DNA from: Cucumis sativus
Taxonomy: Eukaryota; Streptophyta; Magnoliopsida; Cucurbitales; Cucurbitaceae
Direction: 5' to 3'
DNA: 64,000 bases
Assembly (NCBI RefSeq): GCF_000004075.3
Contig: NC_026658.2
Coordinates: forward strand, 14,930,075-14,994,074
Shown: positions 1 to 12,026 of the stretch, piece after piece
How the letters are laid out: each line of letters opens with the position of its first letter
How positions within the stretch are numbered: position 1 is the first letter of the stretch
Made by a program: the position numbers and the translations under genes
The notes under the pieces: model-generated
Told to the model about the DNA's origin: nothing
Databases searched by the model: none
What the model saw: the letters and a program-made list of their open reading frames with translations, nothing else

Positions 1-454
1 TTTCATTATGTATAGATTGAAATTGGACTTAGTTTATTTTTTATATCTGGAAAATTTTGTAGATAAAAAATGTAACACACGCTCTCTTTTGATTCATTTT
101 TCCAACAAAAACCGATTCAAACCATTACTCTTTGGTTTTCTTCTATATACAAATAAAGTTGTCCAATTTTATAATTGAAAAACGAACCAAGCAATGAATC
201 CATGTTTTGATTTTTAGTAGCAGCACACCTATTAACTGTATATATATAAAATTCTGATGCAAAGAATTTGCAACATGAGATGGTGCTTCTTTCCGTACAA
301 TTATGGCAGACTCATTTCTTGGAAAAGCAAATCCTAGTCCAGTAGTCAGAGGTAGAGAGAAAGCAAACAAAATGCAATTATTGCTTCTTCTTTTTTTCAT
401 TTAACTTTGGTGTGTTGTGATTATATCGCTTCACCCGTAGTTTCCGAGAAATAG
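1..454. other. AT-rich flank, no gene recognised
   Basis: No supportable gene. A minus-strand frame of 85 codons (143-400) has an exon-like middle but no family I recognise and no clear splice context, so I do not call it. Confidence 0.4.
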
Positions 455-1310
455 GACGATTCAGTGAATTAAATGTATTAAATTTATGTATTGTAATTTA
501 GAATATTAATTTTATAAAATCAATTTAAGTGTACATGACGATTACGTCAAAAGATTGAAAGTAACTGTCGTATTTAAAGGAATTGTTGTAAATTATTGTA
601 TGAAAACAATCAAGATTTGGTAAATTAAATATACCAAATTTATGTATTAAATTTAGAATATAATTTTTTAAAAAAATTAATAAATTAATCGCACCTTAAA
701 AAATGTTAAAATTTTGATGTTGTATTTTAAAAAAAAATCTTTCAAATTTTTTATGAAATTTATGGATTGAAGTTAAAAAGGTGAATTTATTAAAAATAAT
801 AATAATTTTACTGGTGCATTGCGTTTCATGTAATTGACTTCAGTCTATAACTTCCTTCCTGCAAATTATTTTGTTCTTCATATATCGTTTTCATTTAAAT
901 AAAATTATGGTGCTGTATTTAGGTTAAATTAATTGTTAAATATATGTAGTTTGTGTATTTAGAATATCAATTAAAAATTAAAAATATAATTTATTCATAC
1001 TTAACGATTCAACGATAAAAAATGTTGAAAATGAACATCCTCTTAAAAAATTGTTTTACAAAAAACTAAGATAATTTAGTAAATTAAATATATATAATTT
1101 TTCTAGGGAATATGAAATTTAAAATATAATAATAGTTGATTCACCTGAAAAAGCTTACATAAAAAGGGTTGAAAATTGACATGGAATTTAGGAAAATTAA
1201 TATAGCTTGTTTTAGGAAAATATGAGAATATAATAAATTGAATATACAAATTATGTATTGAATTTAGAATAATAATTTTTGAAAAAATAATAATAAAGAA
1301 ATAATTTTCG
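455..1310. repeat. decayed tandem array, ~154-bp period
   Basis: A block of the form 'taaattaaatatac...atttagaatataatttt' followed by 'gattcaccttaaaaaatgttgaaaat' recurs near 465, 620, 925, 1078 and 1232. The spacings are about 155, 305 (two periods), 153 and 154 bases. Copies are heavily diverged. This looks like a relic of a satellite or minisatellite just downstream of the DC1 gene. Confidence 0.55.
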
Positions 1311-1517
1311 TAATCATTTCTACTTAATTCTTTCTCACACAAATATTATTATAATTATACTGCCATTTATAATAATGTGATAACGAACCTTCTCCCTATC
1401 ACATTTGTGACAAGATTGTCATAATTGATAATCCTTTTCCACATAACACTTTCTTTCCCCAAAGCCACAAAAAAAAAAAAAAAGAACAATAAAACACCAT
1501 TGGATGAAGAATTACTG

Positions 1518-2309
1518 TTAAGCACCAAAAGAACCGAAAATAAACTCAAGAATAGCACCTGCCGTTAAGTTTTGAACCACACCAAACATTCCAGCCCCCA
1601 ACATTGGTACCCAACTCGGCCGCGACGGTGGTTGTCCACCATAGTTGTTACCTCCATGAGGATAACCAACATGATGATTAGGATATCCCCAATTAGGCTG
1701 ACCTCCGCCGTAAGAAAAATAACCACCACCATAACCATGCGGATGGGGAGCCGTGGTCCACTGCGGCGCTTGGCAATAAGGTATCCCACGGGTTCCCGTC
1801 GGCGAACCGTACGGCTTGAGAATGCATTTGGGATGAATATTGACTCGACAAACGTCGCAGCCATAAACCCAGAAAGAAGAACAATCCTCTTCGCAAATAG
1901 AGCATCGGCCAGAGGAGAGCTTGCGGAAGGTGAGTTTATGGCAGCCGTCGATGAGGTGGCGGAGCTGCTCAGGGAATTGGGTGCAAAGTGGATGGACATC
2001 GAAGTCGCAGTGATTGCAGCGGTAGAACATGCCGTTGATGGATTCACGGCAGATATTGCAGCGGCGATGGTTCATTTGGTGGATCAGAGCAAGGCGGTGG
2101 GAGTGGAGAAAGGAGGATAATTCCTTGGGGGGATCGGTGCAGTACAGGTGGATGTCGACATGGCAATTAGCTTGGCATCGAAATCGGGGGCCGGAGCCGA
2201 CGGTTTTGCAGATGTGGCAAGTGTATTCTTGGTCGTCGGAATAATGGGTTAGAGGATGGTCTGGATGGAAATGGGAGATGAAATGGTGTGTGGGCACTGG
2301 TATCGCCAT
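1518..2309 (-). CDS. DC1 (Cys/His-rich C1) domain protein
   Basis: Intronless, 263 aa. Three DC1 modules follow one another: about residues 15-57 (CHIC, CxxxC, HLYC), 69-109 (CNIC, CNHCDFDVHPLC) and 124-162 (CSIC, CDVCRVNIHPKC). Each has the spaced His and Cys pairs expected to hold two zinc ions. After residue 165 the protein turns into a Gly/Tyr/Pro/His-rich stretch and ends in a hydrophobic segment of about 25 residues, which could associate with membrane. DC1 proteins are a large plant-only family, often linked to stress or hormone responses. The exact role cannot be read here. The start is the first ATG of the frame, 45 bases after a TATA-like TTTAAAT. Large open frames on the other strand in this region are shadows. 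Confidence 0.9.
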   Translation of the reverse strand: MAIPVPTHHFISHFHPDHPLTHYSDDQEYTCHICKTVGSGPRFRCQANCHVDIHLYCTDPPKELSSFLHSHRLALIHQMNHRRCNICRESINGMFYRCNHCDFDVHPLCTQFPEQLRHLIDGCHKLTFRKLSSGRCSICEEDCSSFWVYGCDVCRVNIHPKCILKPYGSPTGTRGIPYCQAPQWTTAPHPHGYGGGYFSYGGGQPNWGYPNHHVGYPHGGNNYGGQPPSRPSWVPMLGAGMFGVVQNLTAGAILEFIFGSFGA

Positions 2310-2350
2310 TGTTTATCTCAGCACTGAAGTTTTCTCCTTAAGTGGGAGTT

Positions 2351-2358
2351 AATTTAAA
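2351..2358 (-). promoter_or_regulatory. TATA-like box of the DC1 gene
   Basis: Minus-strand TTTAAATT lies about 45 bases before the ATG at 2309. The position fits a TATA element with a very short leader. Confidence 0.35.
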
Positions 2359-2361
2359 GGG

Positions 2362-3475
2362 GTGTGGTACTCTAGACTTGGGACTTGGGGAAGAAGAAAC
2401 AGTCTTGGTCTTCCTCTTTGCCATTTTGTAGTCGGGTCTACCAATAATAAAACACACGCATATCACTCACATGCAAATATCTTGAACTTTCTGACAACTT
2501 CAATACTTGGTTCTCAAAATTTTCCATTACATTTCAATATTTTCATCCAAATTTTGATATCTCAATCAAAGTTTTTTTTTTTTTTTTTTTCTCTTAACCT
2601 ACAAAATCTTTATCTTCAAAAAATAAAAGATATTTCCATTAATTTTCCCATCATTTTACTTCAAACTTGAATTGATGTGAGTTTTGTAATATTCATCACA
2701 TTTTCTTTTAAGCTATGTCTATTTGTAAAGTTAATTTCTTTTTCCTTTCTCCTTTTTATGTTGATACGTTACATTTAATGTTATATGAGTTTTCTATTCT
2801 TTGGTGTTATGTTACTTGAATGCTATATGAATTTTTTATTCTTATCGTGTTATATTATGTTAGTCCAATGCTATAATTTTCTATTTTTGTATCCACTGGA
2901 TATAAACAATATACAATTATATTATATCCAAATATTTCAGTTTCTCTAATTTATTAATTAATTTTCAATAATAATTACACAAAACTTTAACGTTGATCTT
3001 TTCTCTTCTTGTTTATACTTGCATTCTCTCTTACCTAAACATCTCACCCTCCATCTTGAATCTTTCTATTCCTCTCTTAGGATGTTTGATTGCATCTCAT
3101 ACGTTGTCTTTTTTGGGGGATAATATTGCAATTGAAGGAATAATTCAAACTTTTTTAATTAAGAATGCAATGAGATACTCATCATTTTAACCACTTGAAT
3201 TCTAATTTACGTTTATACAATCACTCCATATATATATATAACAGGATACAACTAGTCAAAATATATATATCAAGTAGTTATTTTAAATACATAACATGAC
3301 TCATTTGCAATTATTATAAGATATATTAATAAAAAAGATCTCTCTAACGGTGTTGTTGTGTATTATCATGTTATACATTGAGCCTACAAAGTCAACTAAA
3401 GACGATACATATGCCTTTTAGTTTAACAACATGCAAGAAGTGATGGTAATTCAAATTTTCGACTTTTTATTTATC
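2362..3475. other. DC1 promoter side and AT-rich spacer
   Basis: Low-complexity T-rich and AT-rich DNA, including a T run near 2570-2590. No coding region or RNA gene recognised. Confidence 0.4.
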
Positions 3476-3480
3476 GTATA

Positions 3481-3637
3481 TGTTGAGGAATATACTGAAG
3501 AATATACCTTGTTTTCTTTATTGACCAAAGTAGTTGTGTATTTATACAAGGTTAATTACCCAAATTAGACTAAGCCTAATTTATTTACATTAACATAATT
3601 ACCCAAATTAACTAAGCCTAATTTATTTACATTAATA
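3481..3637 (-). repeat. copia copy 1, 3' LTR
   Basis: Reads TATTAATG...CTCAACA in element orientation. It is the element's downstream LTR because the polyprotein ends next to it. One mismatch against the other LTR. Confidence 0.93.
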
Positions 3638-3655
3638 CCCTCCCTCAAACTCAAG
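3638..3655 (-). other. polypurine tract of copia copy 1
   Basis: In element orientation the stretch is CTTGAGTTTGAGGGAGGG, directly abutting the 3' LTR, where second-strand priming is expected. The same tract stands before the 3' LTR of copy 2. Confidence 0.8.
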
Positions 3656-6600
3656 GTGGTAGAGTAGCGATCAACTTGAGTTTGGTAAGTAAGTGACAAA
3701 ATCGATTAGATGGCAAGGCTTTGGTGAAGATATCCGCAGGTTGTTCAATAGTAGAAACAGAACGTAAGAGGAGGGTGTTGCTTAGGAGGTGGTGACGAAC
3801 AAAGTGACAGTCATTTTCAATGTGTTTTGTACGTTCATGAAACACATCATTGTGAGCAATCTGAATGGCACTACGATTGTCACAATGGAGGAGGGTAGGA
3901 CCCTGTTGAGGGACACCCATATCGGCAAGGAGCCACCGAAGCCATATAAGTTCAGCTGTAGCATCAGCCAGAGCACGATATTCAGATTCCGTACTGGAAC
4001 GAGATATAACACTTTGTTTCTTACTACGCCATGAGATGAGAGAATCACCTAAGTAAAAACAGTATCCTGTAGTGGATCGTCGATCAGTAGGATCCCCCGC
4101 CCAATCAGCATCAGAATATCCCGACAACACAAGGGAAGACTGAGATGAGAATTGAAAGACCATGTCCCAAGGTGCCTTTGACATAGCGAAGTATGCGTAG
4201 AACAGCAGTGAAATGAATTGTTCGAGGAGCAGCCATAAATTGACTGACAATATGAACAGCATATGCAATATCTGGGCGAGTTACTGTTAGGTATATAAGA
4301 CTGCCAACAAGTTGCCGATACAAGCTTGCATCGTCAAGAGGAACACCATCAAACGGAGTTAGATGGACATGAGGATCTAACGGTGTTGAAGATGTGGTGG
4401 AGTCTGTAATTCCTGAGCGTGCTATTAGATCAGATGCATATTTCGCTTGAGATAACAGATAACCATCTGAACGGTGAGAGACTTCAAGACCGAGAAAGTA
4501 ATTGAGAGATCCAAGGTCTTTCATCTCAAAATGTTGACCAAGATATTGTTGTAGGTCGGATATGGCCTGTTGATCATTACCAGTAATAATCATATCATCA
4601 ACATAAAGAAGGAGAAGAACAATACCATGAGTTGTCTGTCGTGTAAAAAGGGCATTGTCGTGAGAGCTGGAGGTAAATCCAAGTTGAGTAATGGTGGAGC
4701 TAAACGTGGCAAACCAAGCTCGTGGAGCCTGTTTTAGACCGTATAGAGCGCGACGAAGGAGACACACCTTGTTGGGAGGAGGAGAAGTTCCCTGAGGTGG
4801 CTTCATATACACTTCTTCAGATAGGTTGCCGTTAAGAAATGCATTTTTGACATCCATCTGAAAAAGAGGCCACTGTTTGGCAGCAGCAACAGCTAACAAG
4901 CTGCGAACAGATGTCATCCGGGCAACAGGGGCAAATGTTTCTTCATAGTCAATCCCATATTCTTGTGAGTATCCTTTTGCAACAAGCCGAGCTTTATAAC
5001 GTTCAATAGTTCCATCAGAGTGAGTTTTGATTTTGTAAATCCATTTGCAACCAATGGGTCTTTTACCGGGAGGTAAATCAACATAGTCCCAAGTGTGCGT
5101 CTTTTCAAGAGCCTGTAATTCTTCATCCATTGCTTTCTGCCATACTGGGTTAATACTGGCCTCTTGATAAGAGGTGGGTTCAACAAGGGAAACAATGGTA
5201 GAAAAACAATGGTAATCAGTGAGATGAGGGGGAGGTTCTCTTACCCGGGTAGAGCGACGAAGAGGAGTAGCAGGTGGCGATTCAGGAACATCATCGGAGA
5301 CAGACGGTGGATCCAGATTTGCAGTAGCAGGTGAAGATTGTGCAAGCTCAGTATCCAAGGTGGGTTCAGAGAGAGGAAAAAGGTCAACAGATGTGTTTGT
5401 AAAGAAAGATTGAGGACTAGAGAAGGAGGTGTGGAAGGAGGACAAACGAGAGAACATAGTGTGTTCCCAAAAAGTGACATGCCGAGATATCCGGAGTCGG
5501 TTGGAAAGAGGGTCCCAACAACGAAATCCTTTGTGTTCGGTGCCATAGCCAAGGAAGCAACAGAGACGGGCACGTGGTTCAAGTTTATTGTGTTCATGAG
5601 GATGTAACAGAACGAAGCAGGCACTACCAAAAACTTTGAGTTTAGAATAGTCGGGAGAAATACCATATAGTTTTTCGAACGGAGAGGTATTTTGAAGGAC
5701 AGAGGAAGGGAGACGATTGATTGTATATACTGATGTAAGGGCAGCTTCACCCCAGAATTTTTCTGGACAAGAGGCAGAAAGAAGGAGGGCACGTACTGAG
5801 TCAAGAATGTGACGATGTTTGCGCTCAGCACGTCCATTTTGTTGAGAGGTATGAGGGCAAGAGCGCTGAACAATAGTGCCCTGTTGGGAAAGAAAAGAAA
5901 GAAGGATGGAATCTTTATATTCCAAAGCATTATCAGTGCGAAGAATTTTGATGGGAGAGGAAAATTGAGTGCGAATCATGTTAGCAAACTCAATATATGT
6001 GCGAGATAATTCAGAACGATGTTTTAGAAAGTAAATCCATGTAAATCGAGAGTAGTCATCAATGAATAAAACATAGTAGCGATAACCATGAACAGTAGTA
6101 ATTGGGGCAGGACCCCAAATATCAGAATGCACTAAATCAAAAGGTTTATCACAATTAGAGATGGATTGAGAAAAAGATAAGGCAGGTTGTTTAGCAAGTT
6201 TGCAATTCAAACAATTAAAAGGAACAAATTTAGTAAGATTAGTCAAATTGTTAACAGAAATTAAATGACGAAGTTTTTCAGAGGAAGCATGACCAAGACG
6301 AAGATGCCACTGATATGTGTCAGAATCAGTGACCGAAGCAGAGATGGAAGAAGGAGATGAAATCCGAAGTGATGTGAGCTCAAACAATCTTCCCACTTTG
6401 CGACCCGTTCCAATCGTCTGTCCCGTCTGCGGATCCTGAACCTGACAACCATTGGGAGAAAATGAAACATTTAAGCCCAGATCACATAATTGACCAACAG
6501 ACACTAGATTAAAGGTCAGGTTAGGAACACAGTAAGTATGGGGAAGATGTACACTGGGAGTATCAATGGTACCAGTATGAGAGATGTTCATACAATTACC

Positions 6601-7644
6601 ATCAGCAGCATAAATAGGAGGTAAAGATTTTGTAGGGCTAGAAGTAGACATAAGAGAAGAGTCAGAGGTCATATGATTACAACAGGCAGAATCAAGAAGC
6701 CATCGATTACCTGATGAAACAGCCAGAGCGGAGGATGATGAAATTAGTTGATTCAATAAGCTCTGAAGATCACTTATCTGAATGAGGGATGAATCATCCG
6801 AGGTCGCAGCAACAACAGATGAGGAACCATGTTTGGTAAAAATTTTCTCTTTTGTGGAAGTGCTAGGAGGTCGGGGTGGTCTGGTAGGGCAGTTATCCAG
6901 AATGTGGCCATGTTTATGGCAGTACCTGCACTCTATTTTAGGACAGTTACTAAATTTGTGACCAGAGAGCTTACAATTCTTACAAAACATATTTGCGGCT
7001 CTGTTGGGAGTGTATGTGCTAGCAAGGACAACATCAGATTGTTTAGTAGAGTTGATGCCAAGACGCTTTTCTTCAAACAGAATTTCTTGAATAGCTGCAT
7101 CTAATGAGGGTAAGGGATTCCGGTGTAGTAAAGCAGCTCTAACAGATTCATATTCTGGACGTAATCCCATAAGGACTTTAATAAGGCGAAGATGATCTTT
7201 GCTGATGTTCGCTTGGTCAAGTTGAGTCCAAATGGGTTGAAGAACTGCCAAATATTCATTAACAGACTGACCAATATCTTGATTTAGATTTACAAGTGTA
7301 CTGTGCAGTTGGTAATAATGGGCTAAACCAATAGACTTGAAGCGTGTAGACAAAAAATCCCATAATATTTTAGCATCATCAAAGGCATCAAACTGTGCAT
7401 GTATAGCGGGAATAGAGGTGTTACCAAGCCAGGTGATAATTTGATGATTTTTACTGTCCCAATCTTCGAGACGTTCAATGAATGTGTTATCCCCTTCCTT
7501 TGCAGTTGGTTTGGTGATGTCGCCAGTTACAATGCGCCATAGTTTTCTTCCAATAAGAAAACTTTTCATTTGATTTGCCCATGTGATATAATTTGTACCA
7601 TCAAGTATGGTAGAAATGGGTCTAAAGATATGGTCTCTCTCCAT
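3651..7644 (-). pseudogene. copia copy 1 gag-pol polyprotein, one frameshift
   Basis: A single open frame runs from the ATG at 7644 for 1177 codons. Gag comes first, with two CX2CX4HX4C zinc knuckles. Then comes a protease with an LDSACCNHM active site, DSA where many relatives have DSG. The integrase follows, with its His/Cys zinc region and DDE-type core. The reverse transcriptase is next, with a YVDD box. Within about 4151-4160 one extra base, compared with copy 2, shifts the frame. The rest (RNase H, with DADWAGD and the TESEY region) continues in another frame to a stop at 3651. The break removes RNase H from the main product, so this copy is probably not self-sufficient unless the shift is a sequencing error. 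Confidence 0.9.
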
Positions 7645-8406
7645 TTTGATTTGAGGTTAACAATGCGGATTTTCGGCCGAGTTTTGACTGATTCGTGACT
7701 GGATTCGTCAGAGATTCGGATTGGTGACGTATTTGGCGGCTGAGATTTGCCTTGACGGAGACAAAGATTGCGCAGCAGGTCTTCACGAACGGAGAGGAAA
7801 GGAATGGGCACGGCGACGCAGATCTGGACGACTGCTGCAAGGTGACGCGTACGGCTCGCTTCACGAACCGACCGACGATTGCAGCAACGGATCTGGGCAA
7901 ATCCGGTGATAATGGCAGTAAGTTGCACGATTGCAGCGACGATTGCACGATTGAGACAGATCCGGCGACGACCTAGACGGCTCGGCTTGAGACAGATCGG
8001 AGCGGAGACGGCGAACTGCAAGGGTGAAGCACAACCTGCACTTCGCGGATGGAGACAGATCGGAGCGGAGACAAATCGGAGACAGATCGGAGCGGCGTAG
8101 ATCCACTTCGCGGCTTGAGACAGATCGGAGCGGAGACGGCGAACTGCAAGGGTGAAGCACAACCTGCACTTCGCGGATGGAGACAGATCGGAGCGGAGAC
8201 AGATCGGAGCTGCGACTAATCGGCGCGACGAGGATGACGGAGACGGTTCGAGATGTGGCGGAACAGCTGCGAGGCGCGATGAGGATGCGGGATGGAGACG
8301 ATTCGGGACGCAGCTCTTCCTGGAGGTATCGAGACGATTCGGGATGGAGGCGTTCACAGGTGGTTGGCGGCAGCGGCGGCGATTGAGATGGTGCCTGAAA
8401 ACCCTA
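7645..8406 (-). repeat. GC-rich repetitive leader of copia copy 1
   Basis: The ~760 bases between primer site and gag are far more GC-rich than the surroundings and built of repeats. A 91-bp block occurs at 7983-8073 and again, identical, at 8111-8201, with shorter 'gagacagatcggagcg' units around it. Several open frames here on both strands follow from the repeat composition and are not called as genes. Confidence 0.75.
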
Positions 8407-8418
8407 GCTCTGATACCA
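8407..8418 (-). other. primer binding site, initiator tRNA-Met
   Basis: TGGTATCAGAGC in element orientation, directly after the 5' LTR. This is the standard plant copia primer site. Confidence 0.92.
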
Positions 8419-8575
8419 TGTTGAGGAATATACTGAAGAATATACCTTGTTTTCTTTATTGACCAAAATAGTTGTGTATTTATACAAGGTTAATTACCCA
8501 AATTAGACTAAGCCTAATTTATTTACATTAACATAATTACCCAAATTAACTAAGCCTAATTTATTTACATTAATA
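8419..8575 (-). repeat. copia copy 1, 5' LTR
   Basis: 157 bp, paired with the copy at 3481-3637. Followed by the target duplication GTATA. Confidence 0.93.
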
Positions 8576-8819
8576 GTATATACCTTAATTTAGTTGAACT
8601 ATTTTTAAAACCAAAATAATCATAAATGCACATCACAATTGGTGAACTCTTTTACTTATGATGAATCAAATAAAATTTATACTATATTTGATCAATACTA
8701 ATGATACTACTTTGGGTTGATTTACACAAAAACACCCACATGAGTTTCTCAAAGTTAATTATTTAGTCAGTTACAGGATTGGTGTGCTTTGAGATTTGAA
8801 ATTGAATAAAGTTGGTGTC

Positions 8820-9330
8820 GTTTCAAATTCAACTTTCTGCAACGTTTCTCTGACATATGTCGTGAAAAGTTAAAATGTGTCATTTCGTAATTGACTTTTC
8901 ACAACGTAAGGCAGATGGACGTCGCGAAAAGTTAGAAAATAATTAAATCAAAGTTATTACTTTTCGTAGTCGTCATGCCACATGTCGCAGAAAGTTTGCT
9001 TATTAAACTTAATTTTACACTTTCCATGACGTGAAGTTCTTAAACGTCGCGGAAAGAGTCGTTTCGCGACGTGTTGTTGTGCACATCGGCAAAAGGTGAT
9101 CAATACCGACGCACCTTTCTGGTGTCGCGATTGGTCTGATTTCTTGAGTGAATCAAAATGATTCTGACGCCAGAAACAACATCGGCAAAAGGTGCATCGA
9201 TGTTGACCACCTTTTGTCGACGCAACATTGTTGGCGTCGGCGAAAAGATATTACGCAACGTATAAAAACCACACGTTGTGGAAAGTTTAAAATTAAATTT
9301 AATATCTTCACTTTTTGCAACACAAGAACC
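8820..9330. repeat. CACTA-like subterminal palindrome array
   Basis: Imperfect palindromes of the form CTTTTCgCaACGT...ACGTCGCGAAAAG follow each other near 8836, 8896, 8960 and 9020, about 62 bases apart. More TTTCGCGACG motifs run to about 9300. Dense short inverted motifs of this kind are typical of the ends of CACTA (En/Spm) DNA transposons. I see no matching CACTAC terminus on this side. Confidence 0.45.
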
Positions 9331-9484
9331 TCTCTCTCTCTCTTCTTCCCTCTACTTTCTCCATGTTTTCCTTCTTCGAATCACTCATCTCCCTCTCTGA
9401 TCCCATGTACTTTCTCTCTTTTCCTTTGTCGCGATGTGTTCGCTATGCGGAGCGACCGACCTCCATCATTGATTTAATTTTAAT

Positions 9485-11565
9485 AAATAAATAGTTTTGG
9501 AGTCGACACCAACCATATTAGGGTGTGATTGGTCACCCAAAAAAGAAAAAAAATGGTCTGCATAAATTCAGAAATTTAAGTTTGGGAGTCAGTTGTGTGT
9601 AGGGAAGGTGTTAACACCCTACAACACCCACAAAATGGTTACCCAATTTTATCTTTTAAATTAAATTATAGGGGTTCACAAAACAAAGTTTTTTATTTAG
9701 GTTTTGTTTAAATGTCTCTTGTTTATCAATTCATATCGAAGAAAATAAAACGTAAGCCTGAATTGATAATTATGGGTGGCATAGGAGCCATTAAAAAAAT
9801 GAAGTTTATTTTTGTTTTATAAGATTTTTATTCACCTTAAGAATATCAAGATACCAAAATTTGACGTTTTAATCTCCATCATAGGTGTTTAATAAGAAAT
9901 TTAATGTATCTAAGAATTAATAAATTCATAAAAAACACTACCCAGTCTCATTTAAAATATGAAATGTGTTTATTTAAAAACAATCAATTAATTAAATTTC
10001 AAACAGAAAAATTTCATATATTCATGGAATTTAAAATATAAAATCCATAAAAAAAAATATTTTCTCTCCAATTTATATTTAAATTGAAAAATGAATAATA
10101 ATAATGACAAAACATTATGAAATTTGAGAAATATTCGAAGGGTAATATGCTGAGATAAAATAAATATATAAAATAAATACAAGGATAATATAAGTAATAT
10201 GCAAAATGTACAAGATGATTAATTAACGTAGGATGCAAGATAATTAATTAATGCAGAAGGATACAAAATAATTAATTAATGCATAAAGATGTAAAATAAT
10301 TAATTAATGCATAAAGATGCAAAATAATTAATTAATACCGAAAGATCCAAAATAATTAATTAACGCAGAAAGATGCAAAATAATTAATCAGGCCAGAGTA
10401 ATGAATAATTAAACGAGGATGCCAAATGAGTGTCAAATAATAATTAACCGTAGGATGAGCATACTGATTAATTAATTAATGCAAATAATTAGAATGAGTT
10501 AGTGGCAAAAGAATTAACGATATGAGCATAATTAAAATTAAAACGGTCAAATACATGTGTCAAATGGATAATTATTAATGCAAGATAACAAATGGATACA
10601 AGCAATTAACACAGAATGTAAAATGGGTGCCTAAATAATTAAAAAAGATGCAAATAATTAAATCAACATGACACATGGATGTCAAATGGGTGTTAAATAA
10701 TAAAGCAACAATCAAAATAGCCAAATGAATGTCAAATAATTAACTCAAGATGCCAAAAATTAATTAATTAATAAGCTAGATGGAAAATGGGTATTGCCAA
10801 ATACAATATACTAATTAATTAATCATGGATAATTATTAAGTCACAAGAAAATGGATGTAAGTAATTTACACAGAATGAATATGAGATAGGTGCTAAATAA
10901 TTAAACTATGTCAAATGATTAACCTGACAACTAATTAATAAGTTATTTAAATGAATAATTAAGACATACCCAAATGGGTGCTAAATAATTAACCCACTAT
11001 CATCAATCATGAACAAAAAAAAAAAAAAAAAAAAAGAACTTACCAACATGTCTCCTCTTAAATGCAAAATGTTCTTTTTTATCCTCTTCACCTCTTTAGA
11101 TAAAAAATTTCTTTTACATGTCCCCCTTCTCTATCAAATCCTTAGAAAAAATCATCCTCTCAATTGAATCTTCTCATTCTTTTTTTATAGGGACATGTCT
11201 CATTTTTTAGATAGTGAAATGAAGTAGTTTTAGATAGTGAAATGTAGTGTAGCATAGAAACGAGAAGAATGTGGGAGAGTGGGAAAAGGTGAGAAATTGG
11301 GAGAAAGTGGGAGCGTGAAAAAGGTGATTAAGGAAAACGAAAATAGTGGGATGGTTGAGAAAAAATAGGTAGGAGAAAATTTTTTATTTTTATTTTTAAT
11401 TGTAAATATGTTTTTGTTTTTATTTTTGTTGTAAACATAAATTTAAAAATTAAGAATTAAGATTTAAAATTAAAATTTAAATTTAAATTATTTTAAAAAT
11501 ATAATAAATAAATAAATAAATAAAAATAAAAAATGCAGTACAAAATACGGTATCTATACCCTTCC
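9485..11565. repeat. old LTR-like sequence, possibly Tat/Ogre type
   Basis: The start carries GGAGTCGACACC, then a 'gtgtgattggtcaccc' and 'ggaaggtgttaacaccc' signature. The end carries ACAAAATACGGTATCTATA. From memory both motifs resemble those of long Tat/Ogre-type Ty3/gypsy LTRs. No gag or pol is present. The middle is AT-rich and repetitive (TAATTAATTAA and 'caaatgggtgctaaataatt' words). Identification is tentative. Confidence 0.3.
10213..10390. repeat. ~28-bp tandem repeat
   Basis: About six consecutive units of 'gcagaaagatgcaaaataat' plus 'taattaat', with single-base differences. Weaker copies continue to about 11000. Confidence 0.75.
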
Positions 11566-11869
11566 GTGAATCGCTCATCTTCGTCCATTTTTCTATCCAA
11601 TTTGATTATCTAAAAACGATTAATTGCTTGAAAATAGACTAATTTATTAGCAACATCAACCATATCTGACAAGAACATAAATAAATGAAAAAATTTAGTG
11701 GATTTTTTTTATTCATCTCCTCCTTGACTCTTAAATTAGAGATTGATTAGACTTCCAAGTTTAGTCTCTCGATGGATTAATCATTATAAATCATCTCTAA
11801 ATTGAATTTGTTTTTCGACATATTGGGAAGTAGAAAGAATAGAAACTTGATCAATCGTTATAAATCACG

Positions 11870-12026
11870 TTGGGAAAGCGCTTCAGCGACGTGCTGACAA
11901 TGTGCGACGACATACACTTTCCCCAACGTATCTGCCGACGTCGACATCGGGATAACCTTCCTTAACATTGTTTAGGGTTTTCGCTGAAGTGAGGCTGCGT
12001 CGGGGAACACCCTATTTCTTGTAGTG
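11870..12026. mobile_element. CACTA-like transposon right end
   Basis: ATTTCTTGTAGTG at 12014-12026 matches the usual CACTA terminus read on the minus strand (CACTACAAGAAAT). The bases before it hold GCGACG/CGTCG palindromic motifs like those at 8820-9330. No intact left terminus or transposase was found, so this is an end fragment or part of a non-autonomous copy. Confidence 0.5.

Larger units (their letters stand above)
3481..8575 (-). mobile_element. Ty1/copia LTR retrotransposon, copy 1
   Basis: A 5095-bp element on the minus strand. Its 157-bp LTRs (3481-3637 and 8419-8575) differ at one position near 3530. The target duplication is GTATA at 3476-3480 and 8576-8580. The primer site is TGGTATCAGAGC, complementary to the 3' end of initiator tRNA-Met, and a purine tract borders the other LTR. 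The domain order gag, protease, integrase, RT, RNase H is that of copia. Short LTRs and a ~5-kb length resemble the Ale/Retrofit lineage (inference). The near-identical LTRs mean a recent insertion. Confidence 0.95.

Noticed and set aside
143-400. 85-codon minus-strand frame with an exon-like middle
   Set aside because: No recognisable family or supported splice sites; the plus strand is also open here.
1572-2120. 182-codon plus-strand frame
   Set aside because: Exact antisense of the DC1 gene; composition is that of a complement shadow.
7566-8424. Several long frames on both strands
   Set aside because: Produced by the GC-rich repeats of the copia leader; they have no domain and partly overlap gag.
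10213-10390. Evenly spaced repeats that could suggest a CRISPR array
   Set aside because: The units are contiguous without unique spacers, and this is plant nuclear DNA.
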